From the NCBI RefSeq assembly GCF_018449575.1, contig NZ_JAAVUT010000001.1, positions 655,988 through 719,987 of the forward strand: DNA of 64,000 nt, read 5' to 3'. A program made the position numbers and the translations under genes. This document shows positions 21,146 to 30,900 of this stretch, piece by piece (position 1 is the stretch's first letter; the number at the start of each line of letters is the position of its first letter). Under the pieces are notes generated by a model, which did not search any database, was not told the origin of the DNA, and worked only from the letters and a program-made list of their open reading frames with translations. Source of the DNA: Sodalis sp. dw_96 (GTDB lineage: Bacteria; Pseudomonadota; Gammaproteobacteria; Enterobacterales; Enterobacteriaceae).

Positions 21146-21500
21146 TAACGGTGAGCCTGTTTTTCGAGTGTGAGTGGTTTCGGCATTAGGGTTATTTTAT
21201 TTGCTTGTCGGGGGCCGTCGGACAAAGCGCAAACACTCCCTAACCTGACCGGGTAGGGTTGTTTTATCATATTTCTTTTTACCATGCTTGCTGTGAGGAA
21301 AAAATCTTCTTCCCCGGCACCCGTTCAGGTTAGTGCGAAAGGGAAGCTGTGATCTTTGCGTTAAAGTTTTTCACGCAAGCTGTCAAAAAAGCGTGAAATA
21401 ACGCATCATTAAGGCTGTCGCTGACGGATGGATCTGATTTTTAGCCGCCCACAGTCATATCCCCTTGACCAGCCTGTTAACTGAGGTGAAAAACGCTTAC
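21146..21500. other. Divergent promoter region ydiJ / ydiK
   Basis: 355 bases between divergent genes. An 8-bp inverted repeat TTTCACGC (21369-21376) / GCGTGAAA (21391-21398) with a 14-nt spacer could be an operator or a hairpin. The ydiK frame is open back to a TTG at 21465, judged non-coding. No other gene is visible. Confidence 0.45.
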
Positions 21501-22601
21501 ATGGATTACCCGCGTCAACCGATCGATTTGCCAAGAATGCTGTTCAGCGTCGCTTTTCTCGCGCTGATGAGCCTGGCCTGCTTTTGGGTAGTACAACCTT
21601 TTATTCTGGGATTCGCCTGGGCCAGCATGGTGGTCATTGCCACCTGGCCGTTGTTGATAAGATTACAAACCCTGTTTTGGGGACGACGTTCACTGGCGGT
21701 CTTGGCTATGACCGTGCTGCTGCTGCTGCTGATCGTGCTGCCGGTATCTTTTTTGGTCAGCAGTCTGATTGACAACAGCGCGCCGCTGCTTGCCTGGGCC
21801 ACGCAGCCGAATCGATTAACCTTGCCGACCTTGCATTGGCTGCATGATATTCCCCTGGTGGGTCACAAGCTTTATGCCGGCTGGCAAGCCATGATTTCCG
21901 GCGGCGGCAGCCTGCTGATGAGCAAAGTTCAGCCCTATATCGGCCAATCGGCCACCTGGCTGCTGGCGCAGGTGGCGCAGGTGGGCAGCTTCCTGATCCA
22001 TTGCGGCCTGATGATCCTGTTTAGCGTATTGCTGTACATTCGCGGCGAGCGGGTGGGAATGGCAGTGCGTCATTTCGCCATCCGCCTGGGGGCCGAACGG
22101 GGAGACGCCTCGGTGCTGCTGGCGGCCCAGGCCATCCGCGCGGTGGCGCTGGGCGTGGTGTTAACCGCCATCGTACAGGCGGTGCTGGGAGGAATAGGCC
22201 TGGCGGTGGCCGGCATACCTTTCGCCACCATCCTGACCATCGTGATGTTTATCCTTTGTATCGCCCAGCTCGGGCCTTTACTGGTGTTGATTCCCGCCAT
22301 GATCTGGCTCTATTGGAGCGGTGAAACCACCTGGGGCACCCTGCTGCTGGTATGGAGCTGCGTGGTGGCCACGCTGGATAATTTCCTGCGGCCGGTTTTT
22401 ATCCGCATGGGCGCGGATCTGCCCATCCTTCTGGTACTGTGCGGTGTTATCGGCGGGTTGCTGGCCTTCGGCATGATCGGACTGTTTATCGGCCCCGTGG
22501 TGCTGGCGGTGTCCTATCGACTGTGCTTTGCCTGGGTTCACGAAGCGCCTGCGCCCGGTGAAATTCACGATCCGGGCAAACATCTGCGGGATATTCCGTA
22601 A
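21501..22601 (+). CDS. ydiK: AI-2E-family inner-membrane protein YdiK
   Basis: Predicted transporter of the AI-2E (PerM/TqsA-like) family with about eight membrane segments. It has 366 aa from ATG 21501 (E. coli 370). WVVQPFILGFAWA, VVIATWPLL.RLQ, LLAAQAIRAVALGVV.TA.VQAVLGGIGLAV.G.P and GVIGGLLAFGMIGLFIGPV are nearly the same as in E. coli YdiK. The frame extends upstream to a TTG at 21465, but 21501 aligns with the E. coli start and has GAGGTG before it. Substrate unknown. Confidence 0.95.
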   Translation: MDYPRQPIDLPRMLFSVAFLALMSLACFWVVQPFILGFAWASMVVIATWPLLIRLQTLFWGRRSLAVLAMTVLLLLLIVLPVSFLVSSLIDNSAPLLAWATQPNRLTLPTLHWLHDIPLVGHKLYAGWQAMISGGGSLLMSKVQPYIGQSATWLLAQVAQVGSFLIHCGLMILFSVLLYIRGERVGMAVRHFAIRLGAERGDASVLLAAQAIRAVALGVVLTAIVQAVLGGIGLAVAGIPFATILTIVMFILCIAQLGPLLVLIPAMIWLYWSGETTWGTLLLVWSCVVATLDNFLRPVFIRMGADLPILLVLCGVIGGLLAFGMIGLFIGPVVLAVSYRLCFAWVHEAPAPGEIHDPGKHLRDIP

Positions 22602-22893
22602 GCCGTAAGCACTACGGCGGTTGCAGCCGCCGATGGCTGTCGGATTGAGGCGGGGAAGATACCCGCCTGCGTTCGGCGCCGGCAATATTTACGCCCGATT
22701 CGTTAGCGCAGATTCGTTAGCGCAAAGACCCTTTAATTTATCTGGATTAATACGCCCAATAAAGAGGCCTATTTCAGCCTGGTTATCCCTCCGAACTTCC
22801 TATTTTCAGCCCTGTGAAAAATGCCGGGGAATTATTACCGCTATCAGATGAATTTCTTATTACGTGCATAGCAAATCAATGAATATTCAATGA

Positions 22894-22909
22894 TTAGGAT
22901 GATTCTTAA
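22894..22909 (+). promoter_or_regulatory. Rcs box upstream of rprA
   Basis: TTAGGATGATTCTTAA fits the RcsB/RcsAB box (TAAGAATATTCCTA type) and lies about 35-48 bases before the estimated rprA start, where RcsB activates rprA in E. coli. No good -35 box is seen, as expected for an activated promoter. Confidence 0.65.
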
Positions 22910-22939
22910 TGACTCAAGCCGCCGTAATTCATATTATTG

Positions 22940-23043
22940 GAACATCAATTAACTCAACTCTATGATTTTACATCACGGTTTCCCCTGAGTTAAATGAATT
23001 GCTGTGTGTAGTCTTTGCCCGTCTCATAGGATGGGCTTTTTTT
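22940..23043 (+). ncRNA. rprA: RprA small regulatory RNA
   Basis: The 3' two-thirds matches E. coli RprA: TCCCCTGAGT, GAATTGCTGTGTGTAGTC, TTTGCCC and the terminator CCCGTCTCATAGGATGGGC followed by seven T. The 5' end is less conserved and is set by comparing length with the 105-nt E. coli RNA, so it is uncertain by several bases. RprA is an Hfq-dependent RNA that stimulates rpoS translation and regulates csgD. The place after ydiK is the E. coli place. The stretch 22602-22893 shows nothing else. Confidence 0.9.
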
Positions 23044-23148
23044 ATTCCGCTAAATAACGTTAATACTCAAATTCATTTATTTTCTTCAAATTCCTTTAAC
23101 TAAATACAAAGAAGCCGGAATACACCCGGTTTTACAGTGCGGAAAAAA

Positions 23149-23209
23149 TATACCCAATAGATTTCGAGTCGCAGCCAACACAGCTGCGGCTCGAAAGATG
23201 ACGGGTATA
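23149..23209. repeat. Internally deleted ERIC element (61 bp)
   Basis: It starts TATACCCAATAGATTTCGAGT and ends CTCGAAAGATGACGGGTATA, the same ends as the 127-bp ERIC at 15494, with only CGCAGCCAACACAGCTGCGG between them. The central half is missing. It lies 3 bases after the ppsA stop and can fold into a near-perfect hairpin, so it may serve as the ppsA terminator. Confidence 0.8.
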
Positions 23210-23212
23210 AGG

Positions 23213-25600
23213 TTATTTTATCTCCGCCAGGCTCAGCCAGGTCTTAACCACCGTATCCGGATTCAGCGATAAACTGTCTATGCCCTGTTCCATGAGCCAG
23301 GCGGCGAAATCCTCATGATCCGACGGTCCCTGGCCGCAAATCCCGACATACTTACCCTGTTTTTTGGCGGCGACAATCGCCATGGATAATAATGCTTTCA
23401 CCGCCTCGTCCCGTTCGTCGAACAGGGCCGATACCAAACCTGAATCCCGATCCAGCCCCAAGGCCAGCTGGGTCATATCATTGGAACCAATGGAAAAACC
23501 ATCAAAGTATTCAAGGAACTGCTCCGCCAGCAGGGCATTGGATGGAATCTCACACATCATGATGATTTTAAGCCCTTGCTCACCGCGTTTCAGCCCCTGC
23601 CGCCCCAGTTCCTCCACCACCGCCTTGGCCTGGGCCACGGTACGGACAAAAGGAATCATGATTTCCACATTGGTCAGCCCCATCTCGTTGCGTACCCGCT
23701 TGATGGCGTCGCATTCCATGGCAAAGCAGTCCTTGAAGCTGTCGGCGATATAGCGGCCCGCGCCGCGAAAGCCCAGCATCGGGTTCTCTTCCGAGGGTTC
23801 GTACTTGTCTCCCCCCACCAGGTTGGCGTATTCATTGGTTTTAAAATCGGACAGGCGCACGATGACCCGTTTGGGCCAGAACGCCGCCGCCAGGGTCGAC
23901 ACCCCCTCGGTTAATCGGGCAATGTAATACTCCTTCGGACCGGCATAGCCCTGGATCATCCGCCCGATCTCTTCGCGCAGCTGCGGCGTTTGCTGCTCGA
24001 ACTCCAGCAAGGCCCGGGGATGCACACCTATCATACGGTTGATGATAAACTCCAGCCGCGCCAGCCCCACCCCGTCATTGGGCAGACAGGCAAAATCGAA
24101 TGCCCGGTCGGGATTGCCGACGTTCATCATAATTTTCAGGGGCAGCGCCGGCATCTCTTCAATTTTGGCGCTGTTAATATCAAAATCCAGAAGTTCATGA
24201 TAAACGTAGCCGGTGTCCCCCTCCGCGCAGGAAACCGTGACATTATGGCCTTCCGTGACGCGCTCGGTGGCATCGCCGCATCCCACCACCGCCGGAATAC
24301 CCAATTCTCGGGCGATAATCGCCGCATGGCAGGTGCGTCCGCCGCGGTTGGTGACAATGGCGGCGGCCTTTTTCATGATGGGTTCCCAGTCCGGATCGGT
24401 CATGTCGGTGACCAGCACATCGCCGGCTTCCACCCGATCCATTTCGCTGATGTTATGAATAACCTTGACCGGACCGGCGCCGATGCGATGACCGATGGCC
24501 CGTCCCTCAATCAATACCTCGCCTCGTGACTTGAGCTGGTAGCGCTCCATCACCTGACCACGGGATCGCACCGTTTCCGGCCGGGCCTGTACAATGAATA
24601 ATTGACCGGTATGACCGTCCTTGGCCCACTCGATATCCATCGGGCGCTTATAATGCTGTTCGATTTGCAACGCCTGGCGGGCCAAGTCCTGCACTTCATC
24701 ATCGGTTAGGGCGAAACGACGCCGTTCACTTTCCGGCACATCTTCCGTACGCACCTGTTTGCCGTGTTCCTGACTGCCGGCGTAGACCATACGGATTTTT
24801 TTGGAGCCGATATTGCGCCGCACAATAGCCGGTTTCCCGGCCTGCAGCGTAGGTTTATGCACATAAAATTCATCCGGATTCACCGCGCCCTGCACCACCA
24901 TTTCCCCCAGTCCATAGGCGGCGGTAATAAACACCACCTGATCGAAACCGGATTCTGTATCAATGGTAAACATCACGCCGGAAGCGGCCAGGTCGGATCG
25001 CACCATGCGCTGCACGCCGGCGGACAGCGCCACGCCGCGGTGATCGTAACCCTGATGCACCCGGTAGGATATGGCGCGATCGTTAAACAAGGAGGCATAG
25101 ACATGCTTGATGGCGGTCATCACCGCATCGATTCCCTGCACGTTGAGAAAGGTTTCCTGCTGGCCGGCGAATGACGCGTCGGGCATATCCTCCGCCGTGG
25201 CGGAAGAGCGAACGGCAAAAGACGCGTCGCTGTCGTCGGCGGACAACGTTTGGTACGCCGAGGTAATGGCCGCCTGCAATCCAGGCTGAAAAGGCGTGTC
25301 GATTATCCATTGCCTGATTTGACTGCCGGCCTGTGACAATTCACCGATATCGTCAGCATCAATTTTGTCCAACAGGTCATAAATACGCTGGTTAATGCCG
25401 CTCTGGTTAAGAAAGTTATCAAACGCGTCGGCGGTAGTGGCGAAACCGTTGGGTACCGACACACCCAACCCGGACAAATGGGTTATCATTTCTCCCAGTG
25501 AGGCGTTTTTACCCCCGACCCGGTCCACATCATGCATTCCGAGTTGGTTATACCAGAGTATATTATCGGTATCATTGTCAGTTATAGACATCTGCGTCAT
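23213..25600 (-). CDS. ppsA: Phosphoenolpyruvate synthase
   Basis: Makes PEP from pyruvate and ATP (giving AMP and phosphate) for gluconeogenesis. It has 795 aa (E. coli 792). Domains in order: ATP-binding ([42 protein letters not shown]), the swivelling phosphohistidine domain with [13 protein letters not shown], and the PEP/pyruvate barrel ([43 protein letters not shown]). The first nine residues are variable. It is divergent from its own regulator ppsR. The Cra site known from E. coli ppsA could not be located. Confidence 0.98.
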   Translation of the reverse strand: MTQMSITDNDTDNILWYNQLGMHDVDRVGGKNASLGEMITHLSGLGVSVPNGFATTADAFDNFLNQSGINQRIYDLLDKIDADDIGELSQAGSQIRQWIIDTPFQPGLQAAITSAYQTLSADDSDASFAVRSSATAEDMPDASFAGQQETFLNVQGIDAVMTAIKHVYASLFNDRAISYRVHQGYDHRGVALSAGVQRMVRSDLAASGVMFTIDTESGFDQVVFITAAYGLGEMVVQGAVNPDEFYVHKPTLQAGKPAIVRRNIGSKKIRMVYAGSQEHGKQVRTEDVPESERRRFALTDDEVQDLARQALQIEQHYKRPMDIEWAKDGHTGQLFIVQARPETVRSRGQVMERYQLKSRGEVLIEGRAIGHRIGAGPVKVIHNISEMDRVEAGDVLVTDMTDPDWEPIMKKAAAIVTNRGGRTCHAAIIARELGIPAVVGCGDATERVTEGHNVTVSCAEGDTGYVYHELLDFDINSAKIEEMPALPLKIMMNVGNPDRAFDFACLPNDGVGLARLEFIINRMIGVHPRALLEFEQQTPQLREEIGRMIQGYAGPKEYYIARLTEGVSTLAAAFWPKRVIVRLSDFKTNEYANLVGGDKYEPSEENPMLGFRGAGRYIADSFKDCFAMECDAIKRVRNEMGLTNVEIMIPFVRTVAQAKAVVEELGRQGLKRGEQGLKIIMMCEIPSNALLAEQFLEYFDGFSIGSNDMTQLALGLDRDSGLVSALFDERDEAVKALLSMAIVAAKKQGKYVGICGQGPSDHEDFAAWLMEQGIDSLSLNPDTVVKTWLSLAEIK

Positions 25601-25738
25601 CCTTTTACTTATAATGAAAGAGTCCGGCTGAAAAAGGGTTATTCAGTGAGGGTAGCATAAAGAGGAATTTGCAAGCCTGGGATGAATCGAGCCAGCGCTA
25701 AAATTCAGAGTTTGTCGTATCTGCCACGGGGGTGACTT

Positions 25739-26560
25739 ATGGAAAGAAGCGTATTTTTTATCTCTGACGGTACCGCCATTACCGCAGAAGTGGTGGGCCA
25801 TGCGGTGTTGTCGCAATTTCCGGTGGACACCACCAGCTATACGTTGCCCTTTGTTGAAACAGAATCCCGTGCTATTGCCGTCAGCGAACAGATTAACGCT
25901 ATTTACAAACAAAGCGGTGTGCGGCCACTGGTTTTTTATTCCATCGTGTCGCCGGTGATTCGGACCATTGTGGAAGCCAGCGCCGGTTTTTGCCAGGATG
26001 TGGTGCAGGCGCTGGTGGCGCCGCTGCAACAGGAACTGGGATTATCGCCGGACCCGGTAGCGCACCGGACCCATGGTTTGACCGCCACCAACCTGACCAA
26101 ATACGATGCCCGCATCGCGGCGATTGATTACACCCTCGCCCATGACGACGGGATATCCATGCGCAATCTTGATCAGGCCCAGATTATATTGCTCGGCGTT
26201 TCCCGCTGCGGAAAAACCCCAACCAGTTTATATCTGGCCATGCAGTACGGCATTCGCGCCGCCAATTATCCGTTTATTGCCGATGATATGGAAAATCTGC
26301 GTTTACCCGCGGCATTGAAACCCTTTCATGACAAACTGTTTGGATTGACCATCGATGCGGAACGTCTGGCGGCCATTCGGGATGAGCGGCTCAATAACAG
26401 TCAGTACGCTTCATTACGCCAGTGCCGCTTTGAGCTCAACGAGGTTGAGCTGTTGTTCCGGAATAACCAAATCCGCTACTTGAACTCCACCAACCATTCC
26501 GTGGAGGAGATAGCCACCAAGATAATGGATTTACTCGGCCTGAGTCGTCGCATGTACTAA
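25739..26560 (+). CDS. ppsR: PEP synthase regulatory protein PpsR (kinase/phosphotransferase)
   Basis: Bifunctional DUF299 protein that inactivates PEP synthase by ADP-dependent phosphorylation and reactivates it by Pi-dependent dephosphorylation. It has 273 aa (E. coli 277). [13 protein letters not shown], the P-loop [23 protein letters not shown] and the C-terminal [17 protein letters not shown] are conserved. The divergent ppsA gene is its target. Confidence 0.97.
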   Translation: MERSVFFISDGTAITAEVVGHAVLSQFPVDTTSYTLPFVETESRAIAVSEQINAIYKQSGVRPLVFYSIVSPVIRTIVEASAGFCQDVVQALVAPLQQELGLSPDPVAHRTHGLTATNLTKYDARIAAIDYTLAHDDGISMRNLDQAQIILLGVSRCGKTPTSLYLAMQYGIRAANYPFIADDMENLRLPAALKPFHDKLFGLTIDAERLAAIRDERLNNSQYASLRQCRFELNEVELLFRNNQIRYLNSTNHSVEEIATKIMDLLGLSRRMY

Positions 26561-26668
26561 TCTGTTTGGTCATTATTATTGTTGAATTCATCTGGTTTTG
26601 GTTTATTGTGATGACCATCACTTCCCGGTATCTCCACCGTCGCGAAGAAGCCATTTTAGAGATTGTTC

Positions 26669-27715
26669 ATGTTTAACACAGATGAATTGCGCACCAGGCG
26701 CATTGGTCGTCTTATTGAGCCGGCGGCATTGGCCGACATGTTACCCCTGGGCAGTGAAGCCGCACAAAACGTCACCGCCGCACGCCATCGTATCGAAGCG
26801 ATTCTGCACGGTTTGGATCCGCGTCTGTTGGTTATCATTGGCCCCTGCTCCATCCATGATACCGACGCCGCCATCGATTATGCCAGGCAATTAAATACCC
26901 TGCGCGTCCGCTATCAGGATCGGCTGGAAATTGTCATGCGCACCTATTTTGAGAAGCCCCGCACAGTTGTCGGCTGGAAAGGCATGATCTCGGATCCCGG
27001 CCTCGACGGCAGCTATCGGGTCAACGAGGGACTTGAGCTGGCGCGGCGGCTGCTGCTGGCGGTGAATGAGATAGGATTGCCCACCGCCACCGAGTTTTTG
27101 GATATGGTGATCGGCCAGTATATTGCCGATGTCATCAGCTGGGGCGCCATCGGTGCCCGCACTACCGAGAGCCAGATCCACCGGGAGATGGCGTCGGCGC
27201 TCTCCTGCCCTGTGGGGTTCAAAAACGGCACCGACGGTAACACGCAAATTGCCATTGACGCCATTCGAGCCGCCCGCGCGCCCCACATGTTTCTTTCGCC
27301 CGACAAACAGGGCCAGATGACTATTTACCAAACCTCGGGCAACCCCTACGGCCATATCATCATGCGCGGCGGACGCACCCCAAATTACCATAGCGCCGAT
27401 GTTCAGCAGGCCTGCGCGAATTTGCGGGAATTTGGCTTGCCGCCGCATTTGCTGGTGGATTTCAGCCATGGCAACAGCCAGAAACAGTATCGCCGCCAAT
27501 TGGACGTGGCGGAATCAGTCTGCGGGCAGATAGCCGACGGTAGCCGGCGCGTGGTAGGCATCATGGCGGAAAGCTTTTTGGTGGAAGGCAGCCAGGCGCT
27601 GATCCCGGGACGGGCTCTAACCTACGGCCAATCCATCACCGACGGCTGCCTGGGTTGGGAAGACAGTGAACGGCTGCTGGCCATGCTGGCGAGCGCCGTG
27701 GATAGCCGTTTTTGA
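26669..27715 (+). CDS. aroH: 3-deoxy-7-phosphoheptulonate synthase, Trp-sensitive type
   Basis: First step of aromatic amino acid synthesis: PEP plus erythrose-4-phosphate gives DAHP. It has 348 aa from ATG 26669, the E. coli AroH length; the frame opens at a TTG two codons earlier. IIGPCSIHD, MRTYFEKPRTVVGWKG, GARTTESQIHREMASALSCPVGFKNGTDG, the metal-site region DFSHGNS and ITDGCLGWE are conserved. Assignment to AroH rather than AroF/G rests on position after ppsR and on sequence. No TrpR operator of the E. coli type is visible upstream. Confidence 0.96.
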   Translation: MFNTDELRTRRIGRLIEPAALADMLPLGSEAAQNVTAARHRIEAILHGLDPRLLVIIGPCSIHDTDAAIDYARQLNTLRVRYQDRLEIVMRTYFEKPRTVVGWKGMISDPGLDGSYRVNEGLELARRLLLAVNEIGLPTATEFLDMVIGQYIADVISWGAIGARTTESQIHREMASALSCPVGFKNGTDGNTQIAIDAIRAARAPHMFLSPDKQGQMTIYQTSGNPYGHIIMRGGRTPNYHSADVQQACANLREFGLPPHLLVDFSHGNSQKQYRRQLDVAESVCGQIADGSRRVVGIMAESFLVEGSQALIPGRALTYGQSITDGCLGWEDSERLLAMLASAVDSRF

Positions 27716-27747
27716 AAGTTTCCAAACGCCTTATTTCTGCATAATGA

Positions 27748-27769
27748 GCCGCCGAAAGGCGGCCTTTTT
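27748..27769 (+). terminator. Rho-independent terminator of aroH
   Basis: GCCGCC-GAAA-GGCGGC stem and tetraloop followed by CTTTTT, 32 bases after the stop codon. Confidence 0.9.
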
Positions 27770-27988
27770 ATTTGTCTCATTAACATAAGCCATAAGACTA
27801 TAAAATCTACTCTTTCCTCGACCGGAAAAAGTCTCGATAATTTATTGTATCGAGGTATAAGATTAAAAAAACCAAATTATTTCTATTGATACTTACAGAA
27901 ATAAACTTTAGCTCGAATATTTATAATTCAAACAAATGCAATTCATTATAATCAAAAATTGTAAAACCCCATATACAAGGAAATGCTC

Positions 27989-30900
27989 ATGATTATAGAA
28001 AGGATCTTATCGGGTAATAATCATATAAACCATATTAATTTTCATTCAGAACGTGTCGGTAAAAGCGATGTCTCACATCATTATGCCAGCTCTTTGCAAG
28101 AAATAAAAAATAACGCTCTTGAATATTCCAGTTTAGCCGCCGATTACGTTAATGATACAGATCCATTTCTAAATGAATCTGGTAATACAATTGAAGAAGA
28201 AGAGAAAATTACTTATCTATTCAACTGTGTCAGCGAATTTACTAAAAATATAGAATGTTTATTAAAAACGGGACCCACAAAATACGTTCAGATTGAATTA
28301 AATAACAAAAAATTCTTGGTTGCGGTAAAAAACGTTACGCTGCCGAGCGGTAAAAAAATTTTTGCAGGCTACTTCAATAATAGCCTGGTTGTTTCTGATG
28401 GCGAGAATTATCATATCCAATATGGTTATCACAAACCGCCGACATTTTTTTCGTCGTTAAGCCTCTTGTTAAGCCACTTTGTCCAAGGCGGAAATTGGCT
28501 CGGCACGCGCCTCTGGCCTGATTGGCTGAGAAGCACCGATACCTGGTTTAGCGCAATGGGCGACCCTTTGCTATTTCCGCAATGCGAAGGACTGCCTATT
28601 CCGCCCCATGTCTCTCCCCAACGGACAGTTTTACATACTGCGGAGGTTGAATTCTCAGCACGACTGGAACCGGTAAGGCCTAATGAATCCGCTGGAGACA
28701 TCAATAATAGCATCGTCACCCCCGCCACGTCGGCGCTAAGTGAGAGGGTGTCACCGAAAGCAAATGACAGCATCCACCAACCGGATGGCTATGGGCAACT
28801 CACGTTCAGCATAGATGGGCTTGAGTTCCGGCTCTCTCCCGCCAACGAAGAAGCAAAAACGCTTCTGCAAACCAATTTTGAAGACTTTGCTCGGGCAAAT
28901 AATCCTCCTTTATCCGACTCTTTGACTAATCTTCTGGAGTTCGATAAATTTCTTGGCGAGAAGGTGGCAAGAATATTCCATCAAGGGCTCTACTTAAAAC
29001 ATAAAATCCCATCCATTGATATCATCATTTCCAAAGCCCATATCGAGGATATCATATTCACCTTAGCCAAGTTAGCGGAAAAAAAACCGTCAACGTTGGA
29101 AAGATTCGAAAGTCATACAAGCAATAACTTTATGGTGAATAATTTCATTAACAACATGGACAAACAGCTAAAAGAGGCCTCGCGTCATATTGACATCGAT
29201 ATTATAAAGGACATTGTTTCATATATGAAGCATAAAACATTTGATAGAGTCCGTCAGGAAATCATCGAAAAACTCAGCGAGGAAGATCTTGAGAAAAAAT
29301 TATATTACAAAAATTTGTTACATGTATTTAAATTATTCCATGAAGCCTTTGATGAATACCGTCAACAATTAAATCATGATACCTCCCCTCCCTTGGCCAG
29401 GGTGGCTTACATAAATACTCGGCAAATTTACAGTGCACTTATCAATAATGAAAAAAAACATTTAAGAGACAGCTTGATAAAATTGAAATTTTATTCAATT
29501 TTCGACTACACGCGTTCAAATGACATCAGCATTTACAGTCTAAATTTTATATTTCCCGGTGAAGTTACTTCTATTGGTGATATATTTTCAATCGACGAAA
29601 GAGTATATAATAAAACCGACATGGATAAGTTATTTTCCGATGAATTTTTAAATTTTATTTATCAAAAACCTTCAGGTCATTTATATTTTGAACAGCTGAT
29701 TGATTTGATTGAATTATCGAAATTGAGTTATTCTGACGATTTAAAAAATCTTCGCTGGCAAAAGAAAAATTTAGCTCCGCTAACCCGAACTTATGAGATT
29801 TTGTCAGAAATTATCGAGAGCAATTATAGAGAAAAATATAAATTCACTGAGCACACCGCATGGTATAATGATTTTAAAAATATTATCGATAAAGATAAAA
29901 AAATATATATTTTAATCAGCTATTTAATCAATTTGCAAAAAATGTCTATTCACCATATCACCGACTATCTAGATCACAACATTCAACTGACCGCGCGAAC
30001 GCATGAACAACATATAGTCGCCGCAAAAATCGAAGCTGTTAGAGACAGACCCCGACATTCGCCGGAAGTTCACAGTGATTCTGATTTACTCAACAAATAC
30101 ATCGATTTGGAAAAGGTGGGTGATGTTTCCATAATGATCAGGGCGGCCTCGTTTTGGTTCGTTTCACAGCAGGCAAGACTTGATGATGACTTTCTTTCTT
30201 CATCAAATGTACTCTATATTCTGAGACAGTTTGTTTCCGTCCAGCAGCAATTCATCCTCGAATATGATGACCGTCAACAACAATCACACACCAGTGTTTA
30301 CAGTTTGAAATCATCATTGAACAAAGGATCTCTGGAAGAGTATTACAAACAATTTATCGATTACAAAAAATACCATTCGTTTATAGAAGCCCGGAAGCTT
30401 ACCCGGCAAGCGTTGGAAAGTGCAACTATTAATTACATTGACGTAATATTCCCCGCAAAAGAGATCTATTGTTATAAGGTCTTTTCTCGGAATTATGTCA
30501 CAAATAACCTATCCCCGTTCACCTCGGTGTATCTACCGGCTGAAAATATCGGATACGTGATGATTGCAAAATTACACAGTAATCGAACAATATTACTTAC
30601 AACATTGAATGGATTCTCATTTATTGTCGATGTAGACAGCATTAAGAATGAGAAAGTACTCACTCAGATGAAACACTATTGGCAAAGCAGCCGTACTGAT
30701 TTTGATTTACGGCATCGTCCACATTTTTCATTAAATGAAACAGCTCTGGCGTCCCTGTTTCCTAATATCGATGCGAATAGCGCTACCTTATCCACAATGA
30801 TTGATATTTTACTACAGCCCCCGGAAGAAACGCCTATCGGCAGCACTGCTTCGGCATATACCCTGTCGGCGGTTAAAAGTTCAGATATATCTTTAATAAT

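Noticed and set aside
25601..25738. Cra site for ppsA
   Set aside because: GCTGAA and TTCAG are present near 25627 but 9 bases apart instead of 4, so the pair does not fit the consensus.
26561..26668. TrpR operator before aroH
   Set aside because: Searched by eye for the GTACTAGTTAACTAGTAC-type dyad; nothing similar seen.
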